A stretch of 33,408 bases of DNA from a bacterium (GCA_002687905.1 NZBM01000005.1:1-33408); one strand, 5' to 3'. Positions 1-10,550 are shown, counted from the stretch's first letter. The notes: a model not told the origin generated them from the letters alone. Numbers and translations: made by a program.

Positions 1-149
1 CCCCAAAGGAAGTAGATAACGGCCAACGTTATTACTATAGGAATGACTAAGTCAAGAATTGACTTAACTTGACCAAGAATATTCTGAAATGTCTGAGCAT
101 GAGCAAACATCGGAGTAAGGAGCATCGCTGGTATTAATAATTTTTTCAT
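1..149 (-). CDS. Partial small TrbC/VirB2-like pilin-type membrane protein (N-terminus MKKLLIPAMLLTPMFAHAQTFQNILGQVKSILDLVIPIVITLAVIYFLWG...)
   Basis: Open minus-strand frame from ATG at 149 running off the window; signal peptide plus hydrophobic segment, like the three following ORFs. Confidence 0.7.
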   Translation of the reverse strand, partial: MKKLLIPAMLLTPMFAHAQTFQNILGQVKSILDLVIPIVITLAVIYFLW

Positions 150-236
150 TATGTATTTTATGAATTAGTTAAACGACCTATGCCACTTATAGTAAGTAAT
201 AACAAGTATATCAAGCAATCTGAGCACTGTGGATAG

Positions 237-584
237 CTATCTAAAGAACGTATTGGTGAGAATATTGAGTATCCCGTAAATGGAGACCATGACAAAGATA
301 ATAATTATTCCCCAAACCATTATTTTTCTAGCTGTTTTTTTGGTCTCTTCACTATCTTGATTGAAGCCATATTGTGTAATCCCCCAAATAAAGCCAATTA
401 CCGCAAGAGACACCAATATAGGAATTGCAATATTTACAAGGTCAACAATTATAAGGACGAGGCTTCTGAAGGTCTGCGGTGAACCACTAAATCGCTGCTG
501 GTTTCCAAAAATCTCAAAAGCTTCTGCATTTCTAGCTACAAGTAGTGCCAAAGAAGCAAGTAATAATTGTATCTTCTTAAACAT
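237..584 (-). CDS. Small two-TM pilin-like (TrbC/VirB2-type) membrane protein
   Basis: 115 aa; signal peptide, two hydrophobic helices, architecture shared with neighbours. Confidence 0.7.
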   Translation of the reverse strand: MFKKIQLLLASLALLVARNAEAFEIFGNQQRFSGSPQTFRSLVLIIVDLVNIAIPILVSLAVIGFIWGITQYGFNQDSEETKKTARKIMVWGIIIIFVMVSIYGILNILTNTFFR

Positions 585-586
585 AT

Positions 587-1000
587 CTACCCTCGCAAGA
601 AATTAACGGTGTTTCCAATAACATCAGATAGGACGCGAGCGGCTAAGAATATTCCGACACCAACTATTGTCCAGAGAAATGTTAATTTTGCTTTCGTTAT
701 TTTTTCAGTATTACCTTGTGCAGTTACAAAAAGAAAGCCAGCGTAGATTATAAAGAGAGCTGCTATAGGAAGTCCTATTACTATAACCGCGTCTAGTATA
801 AGTCCGATTAAACCACTGAATGTATCAGTGCCGCCAAGTGGATTTGTTAAAGTGCCTCCAAAACTTCCACCGCCGGTTCCTCTGGCCCCACCAGGGCCGC
901 CTGTGCCTCTTGCTTGAGCAAAAAGTAATTGTGGCACAATAAGAAAAAAGAAAGACCCAGTAAAAATTAAATCTTTTACTATTTTCTTAAGAGATTTCAT
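587..1000 (-). CDS. Small two-TM pilin-like membrane protein with Gly-rich N-terminal region
   Basis: 137 aa; signal peptide, GGPGGARGTGGGSFGG segment, two TM helices. Confidence 0.7.
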   Translation of the reverse strand: MKSLKKIVKDLIFTGSFFFLIVPQLLFAQARGTGGPGGARGTGGGSFGGTLTNPLGGTDTFSGLIGLILDAVIVIGLPIAALFIIYAGFLFVTAQGNTEKITKAKLTFLWTIVGVGIFLAARVLSDVIGNTVNFLRG

Positions 1001-1003
1001 AAA

Positions 1004-1336
1004 TTACTGACTTTCAATAAATACAGGTAGCTCAAAAGCTCCCTGAAGAAAACTCATAAACCACCAGATTACGGCAAGGAAAAAGAGTGCCGTAACCGCC
1101 CATGTCATTGCGTCTCTTCCCTGCTCCTGCTTGCCGCTGTCGTGATACCAGCGAACATACATATAAAACCCATACGCAAAATAAAGAAGAGAAGCTCCTC
1201 CTATTATAGGCAGTATTAAAATTATAACTTGTACCACAACATTAGAAAATGAAGTAGTTAAATCCTGTGCATTTGAAATTAGCGGAAAAAATAGCGCGTG
1301 GGTAGTTAGAAGAAATTTAGCTTGTAGTTTTAACAT
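1004..1336 (-). CDS. Small two-TM pilin-like membrane protein
   Basis: 110 aa; signal peptide and two TM helices; tightly spaced with neighbours. Confidence 0.65.
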   Translation of the reverse strand: MLKLQAKFLLTTHALFFPLISNAQDLTTSFSNVVVQVIILILPIIGGASLLYFAYGFYMYVRWYHDSGKQEQGRDAMTWAVTALFFLAVIWWFMSFLQGAFELPVFIESQ

Positions 1337-1338
1337 AG

Positions 1339-2643
1339 CTATCTAAGCAAGCTCTCCATAGTGGAATCCGCGTTGCCTACCGCCTCGCCAACACGAAGTC
1401 TTCCGCTAGTGGTTAACTCAATCATATCTTTAAACATTGAATTTGTTCTCTCTATATTAGGGTCAAGCCAGGCTCGCGCAATAAGAGCTGCGTCAAAAAA
1501 TACTTTCTTAAACAAATCCTCGCTAGGCGGCGCCACCAGAAGATCTCTTCTTGCTGGCGTAAGACCTAAAATATCTGTAAATACTTCGTTCCCAAAAGTG
1601 CTCGAGAGAGATATTGCTATTCTTGCTGCTCCATTTATATTTTCAGAGTTTTTTGGAATTGCGAGCCCCACCACATTTCCAAATGTCACGGTGCCTCCGT
1701 CTCTTGATTGAGGAACTGGCGCAACATCAAAGTTTAGATTCGGATTGCGAAGCCTAATATCCCTAAGCTCGCTTGCAAAGCCTATATACATTGCAAGACT
1801 CCCCGACAAAAACTCTTCCTTTGCACTTCTAAATCCCCTGTTCCACGAATAAACCGGTTTTATAGGATTTGCAAAATCCGTGTATAGCCTTAGAGCAGAT
1901 TCCGCCGGAGAGATACCATTTTGAAATCTAATATTAAGCTGTGAGAACAATTCCCCTGCTTCATTTGACGCAACTACTCCTCCGCCGGCCTGCATAATAA
2001 GCATTGATAGGATTTCTTTTGCATTATCTATATTCTGGTATTCACCAAGCGCAATTGCGCTCTGGGACACATTTCCTGTGTCGTCCCTTACATTTAGCCT
2101 GTCCGTAGCAAGAACTAGCACCTCGTCCCAAAATCTTGGTGGAGAAGAGACACCTTCATTTGAAAAAATACTTCTATTCCAATAAAGAACAAGTGGATCG
2201 GCTGAGGTTGGGAGCGCTATCACTCCTTCAGGATCAACAAAGAGCTCAGAAGCCTCCACATACATATCCCTAAAAGCACGGCGCGAAACTATATCAAAAG
2301 GTATCGGAATTATTTTGTCTCTGTGCCTAAGAATTAAGGGATGCTCAAGGAAAAATAAATCTGGACCTCTGCCTGAAGCTAGAGCTTCAACTAGTTCATC
2401 TGTAAAAGTAGCTTCGTTTTTCTCCACATAACTTACCCCGTCAAAATCATCAGTATTTTCATTAAATACCTGCGATATTCTTTGAAATGCTCCCTGATCA
2501 TATGTCCCCCATATCTCAACCCTTCCTACTTCTTCTTGGCCTCCACCACCACGTCCTCCGCCAAGAGCAAAAAATGTTACCGCCACAACAGCAGAGAGTA
2601 TAAATACTATCAATATGACAACTTGGAATACTGTTATTTTCAT
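1339..2643 (-). CDS. Extracellular solute-binding protein (ABC sugar-type SBP family)
   Basis: 434 aa; N-terminal TM anchor then SBP-like sequence (VEIWGTYDQGAFQRISQVFNENTDDFDGVSYVE..., GPDLFFLEHP, SLAMYIGFASELRDIR). Confidence 0.75.
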   Translation of the reverse strand: MKITVFQVVILIVFILSAVVAVTFFALGGGRGGGGQEEVGRVEIWGTYDQGAFQRISQVFNENTDDFDGVSYVEKNEATFTDELVEALASGRGPDLFFLEHPLILRHRDKIIPIPFDIVSRRAFRDMYVEASELFVDPEGVIALPTSADPLVLYWNRSIFSNEGVSSPPRFWDEVLVLATDRLNVRDDTGNVSQSAIALGEYQNIDNAKEILSMLIMQAGGGVVASNEAGELFSQLNIRFQNGISPAESALRLYTDFANPIKPVYSWNRGFRSAKEEFLSGSLAMYIGFASELRDIRLRNPNLNFDVAPVPQSRDGGTVTFGNVVGLAIPKNSENINGAARIAISLSSTFGNEVFTDILGLTPARRDLLVAPPSEDLFKKVFFDAALIARAWLDPNIERTNSMFKDMIELTTSGRLRVGEAVGNADSTMESLLR

Positions 2644-3194
2644 TGTTTTTTAAATATAAATCCGTAATGGTGAGCCCCTGCGTCGAAATCATCATCCACA
2701 GAAAACTCTGCGCTTTCAAAAAGATTTTTTGCACTCTCTTTTGTTACTACGCATACTGGATGCGGGCCAATACCTCCAAAGGCCTCACTCCAGTCTATCA
2801 AAAGGAGTTTGCCTCCTTTTTTTAATACTCTTTTAATTTCACCCACTGTATTTTCTTTTTTCTCGAGTTGGAAAAGAGTATTTGAGAGTATAACTGCATC
2901 AAGGAGCTCGTCTTTAAGATTAACTCCGTTGACTTCATCTATATCAGCCCAAAGAGTGTCTACGTGCTCATACTTATTTTCAATTGCCTGATTTTTTATC
3001 TTTGAAAGAAGATCCTGCTGAACATCAACAGCATAAACCGCACCACGACTACCGACTTTATCAGCTACAGCCATAGTGTAGACTCCCGTGCCAGCTCCAA
3101 AATCTGCAACCATCATTCCGTCCGTAAGTCCTAGTTTAGCAATGTTTTTTGCGGGATCAGTAAAGCGCATATACGATAAAGTATACATTACCAA
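2640..3194 (-). CDS. Class I SAM-dependent methyltransferase
   Basis: 184 aa; VADFGAGTGVYTMAVA SAM-binding motif I, LLIDWSEAFGGIGPHP. Confidence 0.85.
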   Translation of the reverse strand: MVMYTLSYMRFTDPAKNIAKLGLTDGMMVADFGAGTGVYTMAVADKVGSRGAVYAVDVQQDLLSKIKNQAIENKYEHVDTLWADIDEVNGVNLKDELLDAVILSNTLFQLEKKENTVGEIKRVLKKGGKLLLIDWSEAFGGIGPHPVCVVTKESAKNLFESAEFSVDDDFDAGAHHYGFIFKKQ

Positions 3195-3220
3195 AGGGGT
3201 AAATTTTTCCTACAAGTGGA

Positions 3221-5674
3221 TTATAGAGAGACCAAAGAAGCAATACTGTCTCCAGAGCGGAGCTTCATCACCCGCACTCCCTGAGTTTGTCTTCCAAGAG
3301 TAGGAATTTCTTTAAGATCAACTCTGATGACTTGACCTTTCTTAGACATTGCTACCATCTCTCCTTCTCCACCATCAACTACCGTCGCAGCGATAAGCTC
3401 TCCTGTCTTAGATGTTACATTAGCTGTTTTTATTCCAGAACCACCTCTTCCTTGGGTCTTATATTCTTTCAGTTTCGTTTTCTTTCCGTAGCCAACGATC
3501 GACATCACAAGAAGCTCTGGGTCAGAATACCCTTTCCTTACAACATCAGCTGAGATTACAAAATCTCCTTTAACTAGCTTAATTCCTCTTACTCCGGCTG
3601 CGCTTCTACCCATCTTTCGCACATCACTTCCCTTAAAGCGTATTGATTGACCCTTTGAAGTAACAATAGATACATCATCACCCTTCTCAACAAATTTCGC
3701 AGAGATCAGCTCATCACCGGCGGATAGTTTAATAGCAATAAGCCCACTTCTTCGTACGTCATGGAAATTCTTTGCTTCAACTCTTTTTACAACTCCAGTC
3801 TTTGTGACCATAAGAAGAGAAAGGTCATTTTCCTTAACTTCTTTTGGCATAGGTAAAACTGAGGTTACTTTTTCGTCTTGCGTAAGAGACAGGAAGTTCA
3901 TAACTGATTTTCCTCGCGTAGCACGTTTCCCTTCAGGCACTTCATACATTTTTATCTGATACGCTTTTCCTTTATCGGTAAAGAAAAGAAGGTCGCTGTG
4001 GGTTCCAGTGGTGAGAAATGTTGTTACAAAATCCTCCTCTTTAGTATTGAGATCTATTACTCCAACTCCACCTCTTTTCTGTTTTTTGTACTCATCAGGG
4101 TTGGTGCGTTTTATATATCCCCCTTTTGTAAGAACAAGCACGCTTTCCTCGTCAGCTACAAGGTCTTCCATTGAAAGTGATTTAACTGGTTGAGCAACTA
4201 TTTTTGTACGTCTTTCGTCTCCGTATTTTGTTATAACCTCTTGAAGTTCATTCTTCACAACTTCAAGTATCTTTTTCTTACTTGCGAGAAGTGTTTTGAG
4301 ATCTTTAATTAATTTCTGTACTTCTTTAAGCTCATCTTCAACTTTCTTTCTCTCAAGACCGGCAAGTTTCTGAAGCCGCATCTCAAGGATCGCTGTAGCC
4401 TGTTTATCAGAGAATTTAAAAGTCTTCATCAAGGCGGCGTGCGCAGCAGGGGCGTCTTTTGCCGCTTTTATTGTCTTTATTATTTTATCAATATGATCAA
4501 GAGCCTTTTTAAGACCAAGTAGAATGTGTTCTCTTGCTTCTGCTTTATTCAAGTCAAATGTAGCTCGCCTCGTAACAACCTCATCACGATGTTTTATAAA
4601 CTCCTCTAGAATTGCCTTTAGTGAGAGCGTTTGTGGAACTCCATCAACAAGAGCCACTATGTTGTAGTGGAAAGTATCTTCAAGTTGTGTGTGCTTGTAT
4701 AGATAATTAAGTACATTTTGAGGATGACCGGAAGACTTGAGCTCAATTACTATACGGATGTCGTCCGTTGATTCATCTCGTATATCTTTAATTCCCTCAA
4801 CTTTCTTATCGCGAACTAAATCAGCAATTTTAACCAGTAGATCCGATTTGTTAACTCGGTAAGGAATAGAGCTTATAACAATTTGAAAATTCCCTTTCTT
4901 GTCTTCAACTATGTCTGAGACACCCCGCACTACTACACCTCCTTTTCCTCCTGCGTAGGCATGCTGTATATCTTTTTTATTAAAAGCAACGCAGCCAGTA
5001 GGAAAGTCGGGGCCTTTAACAAACTTCATAAGGTCGTCCGTTGTGGCGCTTGGATTGTCAATCAAATGAATCGTTGCTTCACACACTTCTCCAACGTTGT
5101 GCGGCGGAATATTTGTAGCCATTCCAACTGCGATACCCAGCGTTCCATTTACAAGAAGATTTGGGTATGCCGCAGGAAATACCACCGGCTCTTTTCTTGT
5201 TGCATCATAGTTTGCTCTAAAATCAACAGTGTCTTTCTCTAAATCACGAAGGAGCTCGCCCGAGAGACGTGACATCTTAGCTTCGGTGTATCGCATAGCA
5301 GCAGGTGGGTCTCCATCAATAGAACCAAAATTTCCCTGCCCTATAACAAGCGGGTATATATAAGTAAAGCTTTGCGCCATCTTTGCAAGAGCATCGTATA
5401 CCGCAGTGTCACCATGTGGGTGATACTTCCCAAGCACATCTCCAACCACTGCAGCAGATTTACGGAAACGCGCGGTGGCAGAAAGTCCCATCTGCTGCAT
5501 AGTAAACAGAATCCTTCTATGAACCGGTTTTAGCCCATCACGCACATCAGGAAGAGCTCGAGAAGTGATGACTGACATCGCATAATCTAAATAAGCCTCC
5601 TTCATCTCGGAGCTTATACTCTGGGGTACGATACCCACTATTTTCTCGCTTTTTTCCTTGTCCTTTTTGGCCAT
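3221..5674 (-). CDS. gyrA: DNA gyrase subunit A
   Basis: 817 aa; [10 protein letters not shown]-like N-terminus, [48 protein letters not shown] beta-pinwheel repeats. Confidence 0.97.
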   Translation of the reverse strand: MAKKDKEKSEKIVGIVPQSISSEMKEAYLDYAMSVITSRALPDVRDGLKPVHRRILFTMQQMGLSATARFRKSAAVVGDVLGKYHPHGDTAVYDALAKMAQSFTYIYPLVIGQGNFGSIDGDPPAAMRYTEAKMSRLSGELLRDLEKDTVDFRANYDATRKEPVVFPAAYPNLLVNGTLGIAVGMATNIPPHNVGEVCEATIHLIDNPSATTDDLMKFVKGPDFPTGCVAFNKKDIQHAYAGGKGGVVVRGVSDIVEDKKGNFQIVISSIPYRVNKSDLLVKIADLVRDKKVEGIKDIRDESTDDIRIVIELKSSGHPQNVLNYLYKHTQLEDTFHYNIVALVDGVPQTLSLKAILEEFIKHRDEVVTRRATFDLNKAEAREHILLGLKKALDHIDKIIKTIKAAKDAPAAHAALMKTFKFSDKQATAILEMRLQKLAGLERKKVEDELKEVQKLIKDLKTLLASKKKILEVVKNELQEVITKYGDERRTKIVAQPVKSLSMEDLVADEESVLVLTKGGYIKRTNPDEYKKQKRGGVGVIDLNTKEEDFVTTFLTTGTHSDLLFFTDKGKAYQIKMYEVPEGKRATRGKSVMNFLSLTQDEKVTSVLPMPKEVKENDLSLLMVTKTGVVKRVEAKNFHDVRRSGLIAIKLSAGDELISAKFVEKGDDVSIVTSKGQSIRFKGSDVRKMGRSAAGVRGIKLVKGDFVISADVVRKGYSDPELLVMSIVGYGKKTKLKEYKTQGRGGSGIKTANVTSKTGELIAATVVDGGEGEMVAMSKKGQVIRVDLKEIPTLGRQTQGVRVMKLRSGDSIASLVSL

Positions 5675-5726
5675 TTAAGCCTTAATTCTAGCACATTTTA
5701 GCTTATTTGCCACTCAAATCTGGCTA

Positions 5727-6026
5727 TCAATTTGAGGTGTTTTGCTCTATGAAAACCTCCCCGTCTTCAAGTATTATCTCTTCAGTGTCACTCTGGAGCT
5801 CCTCGAGATTTTCTTGAAATATTCCTATTCCTTCTTGGAGTTGATCAACAAAAGAAGCGGTGTCGTCAGATATTTCCGTAGATGTCTCTATGTTGTCGAG
5901 TCGATTGGTAAAATAAACAATCCAAACAGCAAATATTATCACTGTTAAAATTCCGGCTGTTCCAAGAGCTATTGACTGTTTTTCTTCCTCTGGTTTTTTT
6001 CTTAAGTTATTAAGAAAATCGTCCAT
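5727..6026 (-). CDS. Small single-TM hypothetical protein
   Basis: 99 aa; one TM helix, acidic C-terminal half. Confidence 0.6.
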   Translation of the reverse strand: MDDFLNNLRKKPEEEKQSIALGTAGILTVIIFAVWIVYFTNRLDNIETSTEISDDTASFVDQLQEGIGIFQENLEELQSDTEEIILEDGEVFIEQNTSN

Positions 6027-6029
6027 ACA

Positions 6030-6662
6030 CTAACTACTTAACACAATCACCTCGCCTTCACGAGTATCCGCGTCACTCTTTTTTATAGTCAACTTCTCTA
6101 ATGGCTTTACTCCTTCAGCTCCTCCCTCCTTAAGAAAAGTATCAAGAGAGCCTTTTTTCCCAATTCCATCAAAGTGCATAGGAATAATAATATTTGGCTG
6201 GAGAGAAACAGAAATGTCATGAGCCTGTGAAGAGTCAAGGACGCCTTCTCCTCCAATCGGCACAAAGAGTACATTAATATTTTCTATTCCTTCTAAAGTC
6301 TTGCTATCCATTCCTTTTGCACCAAGCGCGCCAAGAAAGCATAGATTCATTCCTTCAAGGGTAATAAGATAAATTGTGTTTGGGCGATTCTCGCCGTTGT
6401 AGTTTGAATATGAGCCAAAACCTCTTATAGCGATATTCCCTACTTCATATTCTCCCGGGCCACTTATTACGAAAGGCTCTTTATCGCCGTGAGTAACTTG
6501 CTCAACACCGTTGAAATCTTTGTCATTGAGACTGATAAGCGCAATGTCGGAACCAAATCGTGCCGGCTTCAGTTTGGAGTCTTTTGATATTGGATTTATT
6601 GCTATCGTCGTAGTTGAGTATCCAACCTTAAAACATTCTCCTTTGTGATGTGTGATAACCAT
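6030..6662 (-). CDS. MBL-fold metallohydrolase-like protein
   Basis: 210 aa; MVITHHKGECFKVGYSTTTIAINPISK, LGALGAKGMD, IIPMHFDG. Confidence 0.75.
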   Translation of the reverse strand: MVITHHKGECFKVGYSTTTIAINPISKDSKLKPARFGSDIALISLNDKDFNGVEQVTHGDKEPFVISGPGEYEVGNIAIRGFGSYSNYNGENRPNTIYLITLEGMNLCFLGALGAKGMDSKTLEGIENINVLFVPIGGEGVLDSSQAHDISVSLQPNIIIPMHFDGIGKKGSLDTFLKEGGAEGVKPLEKLTIKKSDADTREGEVIVLSS

Positions 6663-6756
6663 GCGGAAAGTATATCAGATTGGCAGCTTCTATTGACAAA
6701 GCAGTAAAAAAGAAATTAAATTGCTCAACTGTTCTATGCCACCAAAAAGGAGGTGC

Positions 6757-6828
6757 AAAAGGCCAGTCTGTTGCTCTTAAATCCAATCCAATCGTAGCGT
6801 CGTTGGAGCAACAGGCTGGCCGCCTTTT
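6757..6828. repeat. Inverted repeat (16-bp arms, one mismatch) in a divergent intergenic region
   Basis: ggccagtctgttgctc (6761-6776) versus gagcaacaggctggcc (6806-6821); A-rich and T-rich flanks. Confidence 0.7.
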
Positions 6829-6955
6829 ATTTTTATAGCAAGTATGCAATAATGCCCGAGGCCTATTCGGACCTTATTTATTAAAAACAGCGGAGCTAAC
6901 CCTATTTCGCGAATACACTAGCGATGATGAAATAGTACTCTAGTTGTATTAATTT

Positions 6956-8083
6956 ATGGCTGAAAATAAAGACTTAGAAGTAGCAGAAGACGCAACAAAG
7001 AAAGGCAAGAAAGAAACATTTATGGGCTCACTTTTCCACCAGAGCCCAACACCACCATCAATAGGTGACTTGGTAGAAGGACCGGTCATCGCGGTTGATC
7101 GTGCGCGTGTATACATTGACCTTCCCCCTTTTGGCACCGGAATTATTTACGGAAAGGAGTTTATGAGCGCAAGAGATATTTTGCGCAAAGTAAATATTGG
7201 CGACACAATCGCGGCAAAAGTAATTGACCCTGAAAACAAAGACGGATATGTGGAAGTATCTCTTAAGGAGGCTCGTCAAGCACTTATCTGGGCTGAAGCC
7301 GAAGAGACTATAGCAGAAAAGAAAACTTTTGAACTTGTTGTAAAAGAAGCAAACAAAGGTGGGCTAATTATTGAGTGGCAAGGAATTCAAGGGTTCTTAC
7401 CGGCATCTCAGCTTGCAGGAGATCATTACCCGCGCGTTGAAGACGGAGATAAAGACCGAATACTTGAGGAACTTAAACAGTTGATAAATGAAAAACTTGT
7501 TGTAACTATTATTACCGCTGATCCAAAAGAGAATAAACTGATCTTCTCTGAGAAAAGTGGTGACCAAAAAGAAAGAGGCAAAATAATAGCCAATTACAAC
7601 ATAGGAGATGAAGTGGAGGGAGAAGTAACTGGAGCAGTAGAATTTGGGATCTTCGTTAAACTTGAGGAAGGTCTTGAAGGACTTGTACATATCTCAGAAA
7701 TTGATTGGGCTCTAGTTGAAGACCCTAGGACCATATATAAAGTTGGGGCCAAGGTTAAGGTAAAAGTTATTGAAATAAAAGATGGAAAGATCTCTCTTTC
7801 AATTAAGGCTCTTAAAGCAAACCCTTGGAAATCCGCGTCAGAGAAATATAAGAAAGACAGCTCTGTTAAAGGAGTAGTTATCAAATACAACAAACACGGC
7901 GCTCTTGCTTCAATTGAGGAAGGTGTCGCGGGACTTGTACACATCTCTGAGTTTGAGAGCGAAGAAGAGCTTAGAGAATCTCTTGAGCTCGGCAAGACTT
8001 ACGACTTCAATATCACACTGTTTGACCCAGTGGAGCAAAAAATGACTCTGTCATACAAGAACGGAGACAAAAAAGAGGATTAA
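6956..8083 (+). CDS. rpsA: 30S ribosomal protein S1 (four S1 repeats)
   Basis: 375 aa; repeated S1 motifs (EGLEGLVHISEIDWALVEDPRTIYKVGAKVKVKVIEI). Confidence 0.93.
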   Translation: MAENKDLEVAEDATKKGKKETFMGSLFHQSPTPPSIGDLVEGPVIAVDRARVYIDLPPFGTGIIYGKEFMSARDILRKVNIGDTIAAKVIDPENKDGYVEVSLKEARQALIWAEAEETIAEKKTFELVVKEANKGGLIIEWQGIQGFLPASQLAGDHYPRVEDGDKDRILEELKQLINEKLVVTIITADPKENKLIFSEKSGDQKERGKIIANYNIGDEVEGEVTGAVEFGIFVKLEEGLEGLVHISEIDWALVEDPRTIYKVGAKVKVKVIEIKDGKISLSIKALKANPWKSASEKYKKDSSVKGVVIKYNKHGALASIEEGVAGLVHISEFESEEELRESLELGKTYDFNITLFDPVEQKMTLSYKNGDKKED

Positions 8084-8099
8084 AATCCTCTTTTTTTTT
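8068..8099. terminator. Bidirectional Rho-independent terminator between convergent rpsA and pth
   Basis: aaaaaagaggattaaaatcctctttttttttg. Confidence 0.9.
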
Positions 8100-8107
8100 G
8101 GAGTCGC

Positions 8108-8698
8108 TTAATTGTAATGATTCATAGCGTACTCTCGCCCCTTCTTTATAAGTGCGTTTATCATTTTATCTGCCTCCCTTGAGAGCTCTTTAACTTTTTT
8201 CATTTCTCCACCAGAGAATCTTCCCAAGACAAACTTGGTAACATTGGCGTCCCCTTTTGGTTTTTTTAAATTTCCGAAAAAAGACTTTGGACTTATCCCA
8301 ACCCTTATTCTCGCAAAATCTTTATTATTAAAAACATTGATTACTGACTCAAGGCCCTTATGTCCTCCTGAACTTTTGCCAAAAGACATCTTTATGTCCC
8401 CTATTCCTAAGTCTAGATCGTCATAAATCACAATAAGTGAGTCCGAACACTTTTCACTTGAAATAAAAGTAGAAATAGATTTTCCAGATTCATTCATAAA
8501 GGTCTCTGGAAGAACTAATGTTACAAAATTTCCTTCAATTTCACCTTTTGAAACCATTGCGCGAGCTACACCGTCTTTTCTCCACTCTGAAAAATCATTG
8601 GCCCCTCTTATATGTTCAAGAACGATGCGTCCTGCATTGTGTCTTGTATTTTTATACTTATCTCCGGGGTTTCCGAGACCTGCAATTACGTAATCCAT
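8108..8698 (-). CDS. pth: Peptidyl-tRNA hydrolase
   Basis: 196 aa; MDYVIAGLGNPGDKYKNTRHNAG, PETFMNESGKS, YDDLDLGIGDIKMSFGKSSGGHKGLESVI. Confidence 0.95.
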   Translation of the reverse strand: MDYVIAGLGNPGDKYKNTRHNAGRIVLEHIRGANDFSEWRKDGVARAMVSKGEIEGNFVTLVLPETFMNESGKSISTFISSEKCSDSLIVIYDDLDLGIGDIKMSFGKSSGGHKGLESVINVFNNKDFARIRVGISPKSFFGNLKKPKGDANVTKFVLGRFSGGEMKKVKELSREADKMINALIKKGREYAMNHYN

Positions 8699-8780
8699 AG
8701 CAATATGTTACTTCCTAAAAGGCAAAACATAAAGAAATATGTTGTGTCAATGAATATCGGCGTAGTAGAATGTCTCCAAT

Positions 8781-9338
8781 ATGGAAGAGCACAACAAGAA
8801 TAACGAAAATTTCTTCGTTGAAGTTGTGAAATTCACTGTCATCGCAATTCTTATAGTCGCTCCAATAAGAATATTCATTGCGCAACCCTTTATTGTAAGT
8901 GGTGCATCAATGAGTCCTACCTTTGAAAATGGCCAATACCTCATAGTTGATCAATTGAGCTATCGACTGGATAAACCAGAGAGAGGAGATGTGATAATTT
9001 TTAGATTTCCGCTTGAGCCGTCAAAGTTTTTTATAAAAAGAATTGCAGGACTCCCAGGCGAGACACTTGAATTAAAAAACGGAGAATTATTTATTGAGAC
9101 AAGCAAAGGGAAAATAATAAAAATAAGTGAGTCGTATATTGAGGACGTAAATTCTCTAAATGATAACCTCAAAGCCGAGCTTAGTGATGATGAGTACTTT
9201 GTATTAGGAGACAATAGAAAAGCTAGTTCGGACTCACGTGTTTGGGGAGCGCTTCCAAGCGACCACATAGTTGGTCGCGCTTTTATAAGATTGTTCCCAG
9301 TAACAGAAGTTGGGATTCTACCTGGAGAAATTAAATAG
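8781..9338 (+). CDS. lepB: Signal peptidase I
   Basis: 185 aa; FIVSGASMSPTFENGQYLIVDQLSYR, RGDVIIFRFP, KRIAGLPGE, YFVLGDNRKASSDSR. Confidence 0.95.
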   Translation: MEEHNKNNENFFVEVVKFTVIAILIVAPIRIFIAQPFIVSGASMSPTFENGQYLIVDQLSYRLDKPERGDVIIFRFPLEPSKFFIKRIAGLPGETLELKNGELFIETSKGKIIKISESYIEDVNSLNDNLKAELSDDEYFVLGDNRKASSDSRVWGALPSDHIVGRAFIRLFPVTEVGILPGEIK

Positions 9339-10509
9339 AAAAATGATTACTTTAAATAGCCTAGTGAAAAATTCTGATGACTTTCTGAAAAGTGCAGTGG
9401 AGATTGCAAATTACTACGGCTTCCTGCCAATTGAATCGGTATTAAATGGGTATGGAAAGACGAGAAAATCTTCAAAGTTAAAGTCCGTAACACAACATAT
9501 TGATTATTCGGGAGACGAGAAAGAATTTGCAGGAGTTATGCGCTCGTACATTGAGCATGGATTCTCTAAACTTGTTCAACCAACTCTCTTTTACAATAAT
9601 AAAAGTAATAAAAACGAAATTTCGTTCTCACTTCAGGTAATAGGCACCAAGAAAAGCGTTGCAGAAGCAATACTTTTAAAAACTGCGTTAGCAATTTTAG
9701 ATGAGCTTGGAATAGGAAATACATGTGTTCATATAAATAGTATTGGTGACAAAGACTCTATAGCTAGGTACTCAAAGGAGTTAACGAACTATTTGAGAAA
9801 ACGTATTGAAGATTTGCCCGAACAAACCAGACAGTTAATGAAAAAGGATGTTCTTTTTGCTTACCGTGACCTAACTTCACGAGAGCACGAGCTTTGCCAA
9901 GGAGCTCCAAACACCATGCAATTTCTAACTGAAGCAAGTCGCACTCACCTAAGAGAAGTCCTTGAGTATCTTGAAAGCGCAAACATAAGATATGAAATTG
10001 ATACCAGTCTGGTTGGCGTAAGTGATTGTCATGCCAAAACCTTATTTGAGATTAAAAATATGCCAGACGAAGAGAGTAAAGAGATCGAAGTATTTGCAAG
10101 AGGTGGAAGGTTTGACGAACTTTCAAGAAGAGCATTTAGATATGACATACCAGCCGCGGGGGTCACAATAACTTGTGAGAGAAAAGGGCGATTAAACAAA
10201 TCCTACGAACCAAAGAAACCTAGAAGGCCGAAAGTGTGCTTCATACAACTTGGCTTTGGTGCAAAACTAAAAAGCTTACTTGTTATAGAGGCGCTTAGAA
10301 AATCCAAAGTTCCAATTTATCAAACCTTAGGCTATGAAAGACTTAATGACCAATTAGTACTAGCAGAGGAAATGCAGATACCATATGCCGTAATAATGGG
10401 ACAAAAAGAAGCTATTGATGAGGCTGTGATAGTTAGAAACCTTGATACTAGATCTCAAAGCACCATATCTATTTCAGACCTACCCTCCTATCTAAAGACA
10501 ATTAAATAG
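9310..10509 (+). CDS. Histidyl-tRNA synthetase-like protein (class II aaRS fold) with degenerate catalytic motifs; start may be internal (M at 9343)
   Basis: 399 aa; motif-3-like GGRFDELSRRAFRYDIPAAGVTITCER, C-terminal HGTP anticodon-like domain; RGLDYY position reads GVSDCH. Confidence 0.75.
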   Translation: MGFYLEKLNRKMITLNSLVKNSDDFLKSAVEIANYYGFLPIESVLNGYGKTRKSSKLKSVTQHIDYSGDEKEFAGVMRSYIEHGFSKLVQPTLFYNNKSNKNEISFSLQVIGTKKSVAEAILLKTALAILDELGIGNTCVHINSIGDKDSIARYSKELTNYLRKRIEDLPEQTRQLMKKDVLFAYRDLTSREHELCQGAPNTMQFLTEASRTHLREVLEYLESANIRYEIDTSLVGVSDCHAKTLFEIKNMPDEESKEIEVFARGGRFDELSRRAFRYDIPAAGVTITCERKGRLNKSYEPKKPRRPKVCFIQLGFGAKLKSLLVIEALRKSKVPIYQTLGYERLNDQLVLAEEMQIPYAVIMGQKEAIDEAVIVRNLDTRSQSTISISDLPSYLKTIK

Positions 10510-10550
10510 TTTTGTTGCATAGTTTTTGCTTATATGGTAATTTTTCTTTC

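Noticed and set aside
1361-1711. Many short ORFs antisense to confident genes (for example 1361-1711, 11838-12182, 18417-18851, 28562-29083)
   Set aside because: They lie fully opposite confident coding sequences and show no recognisable protein signature.
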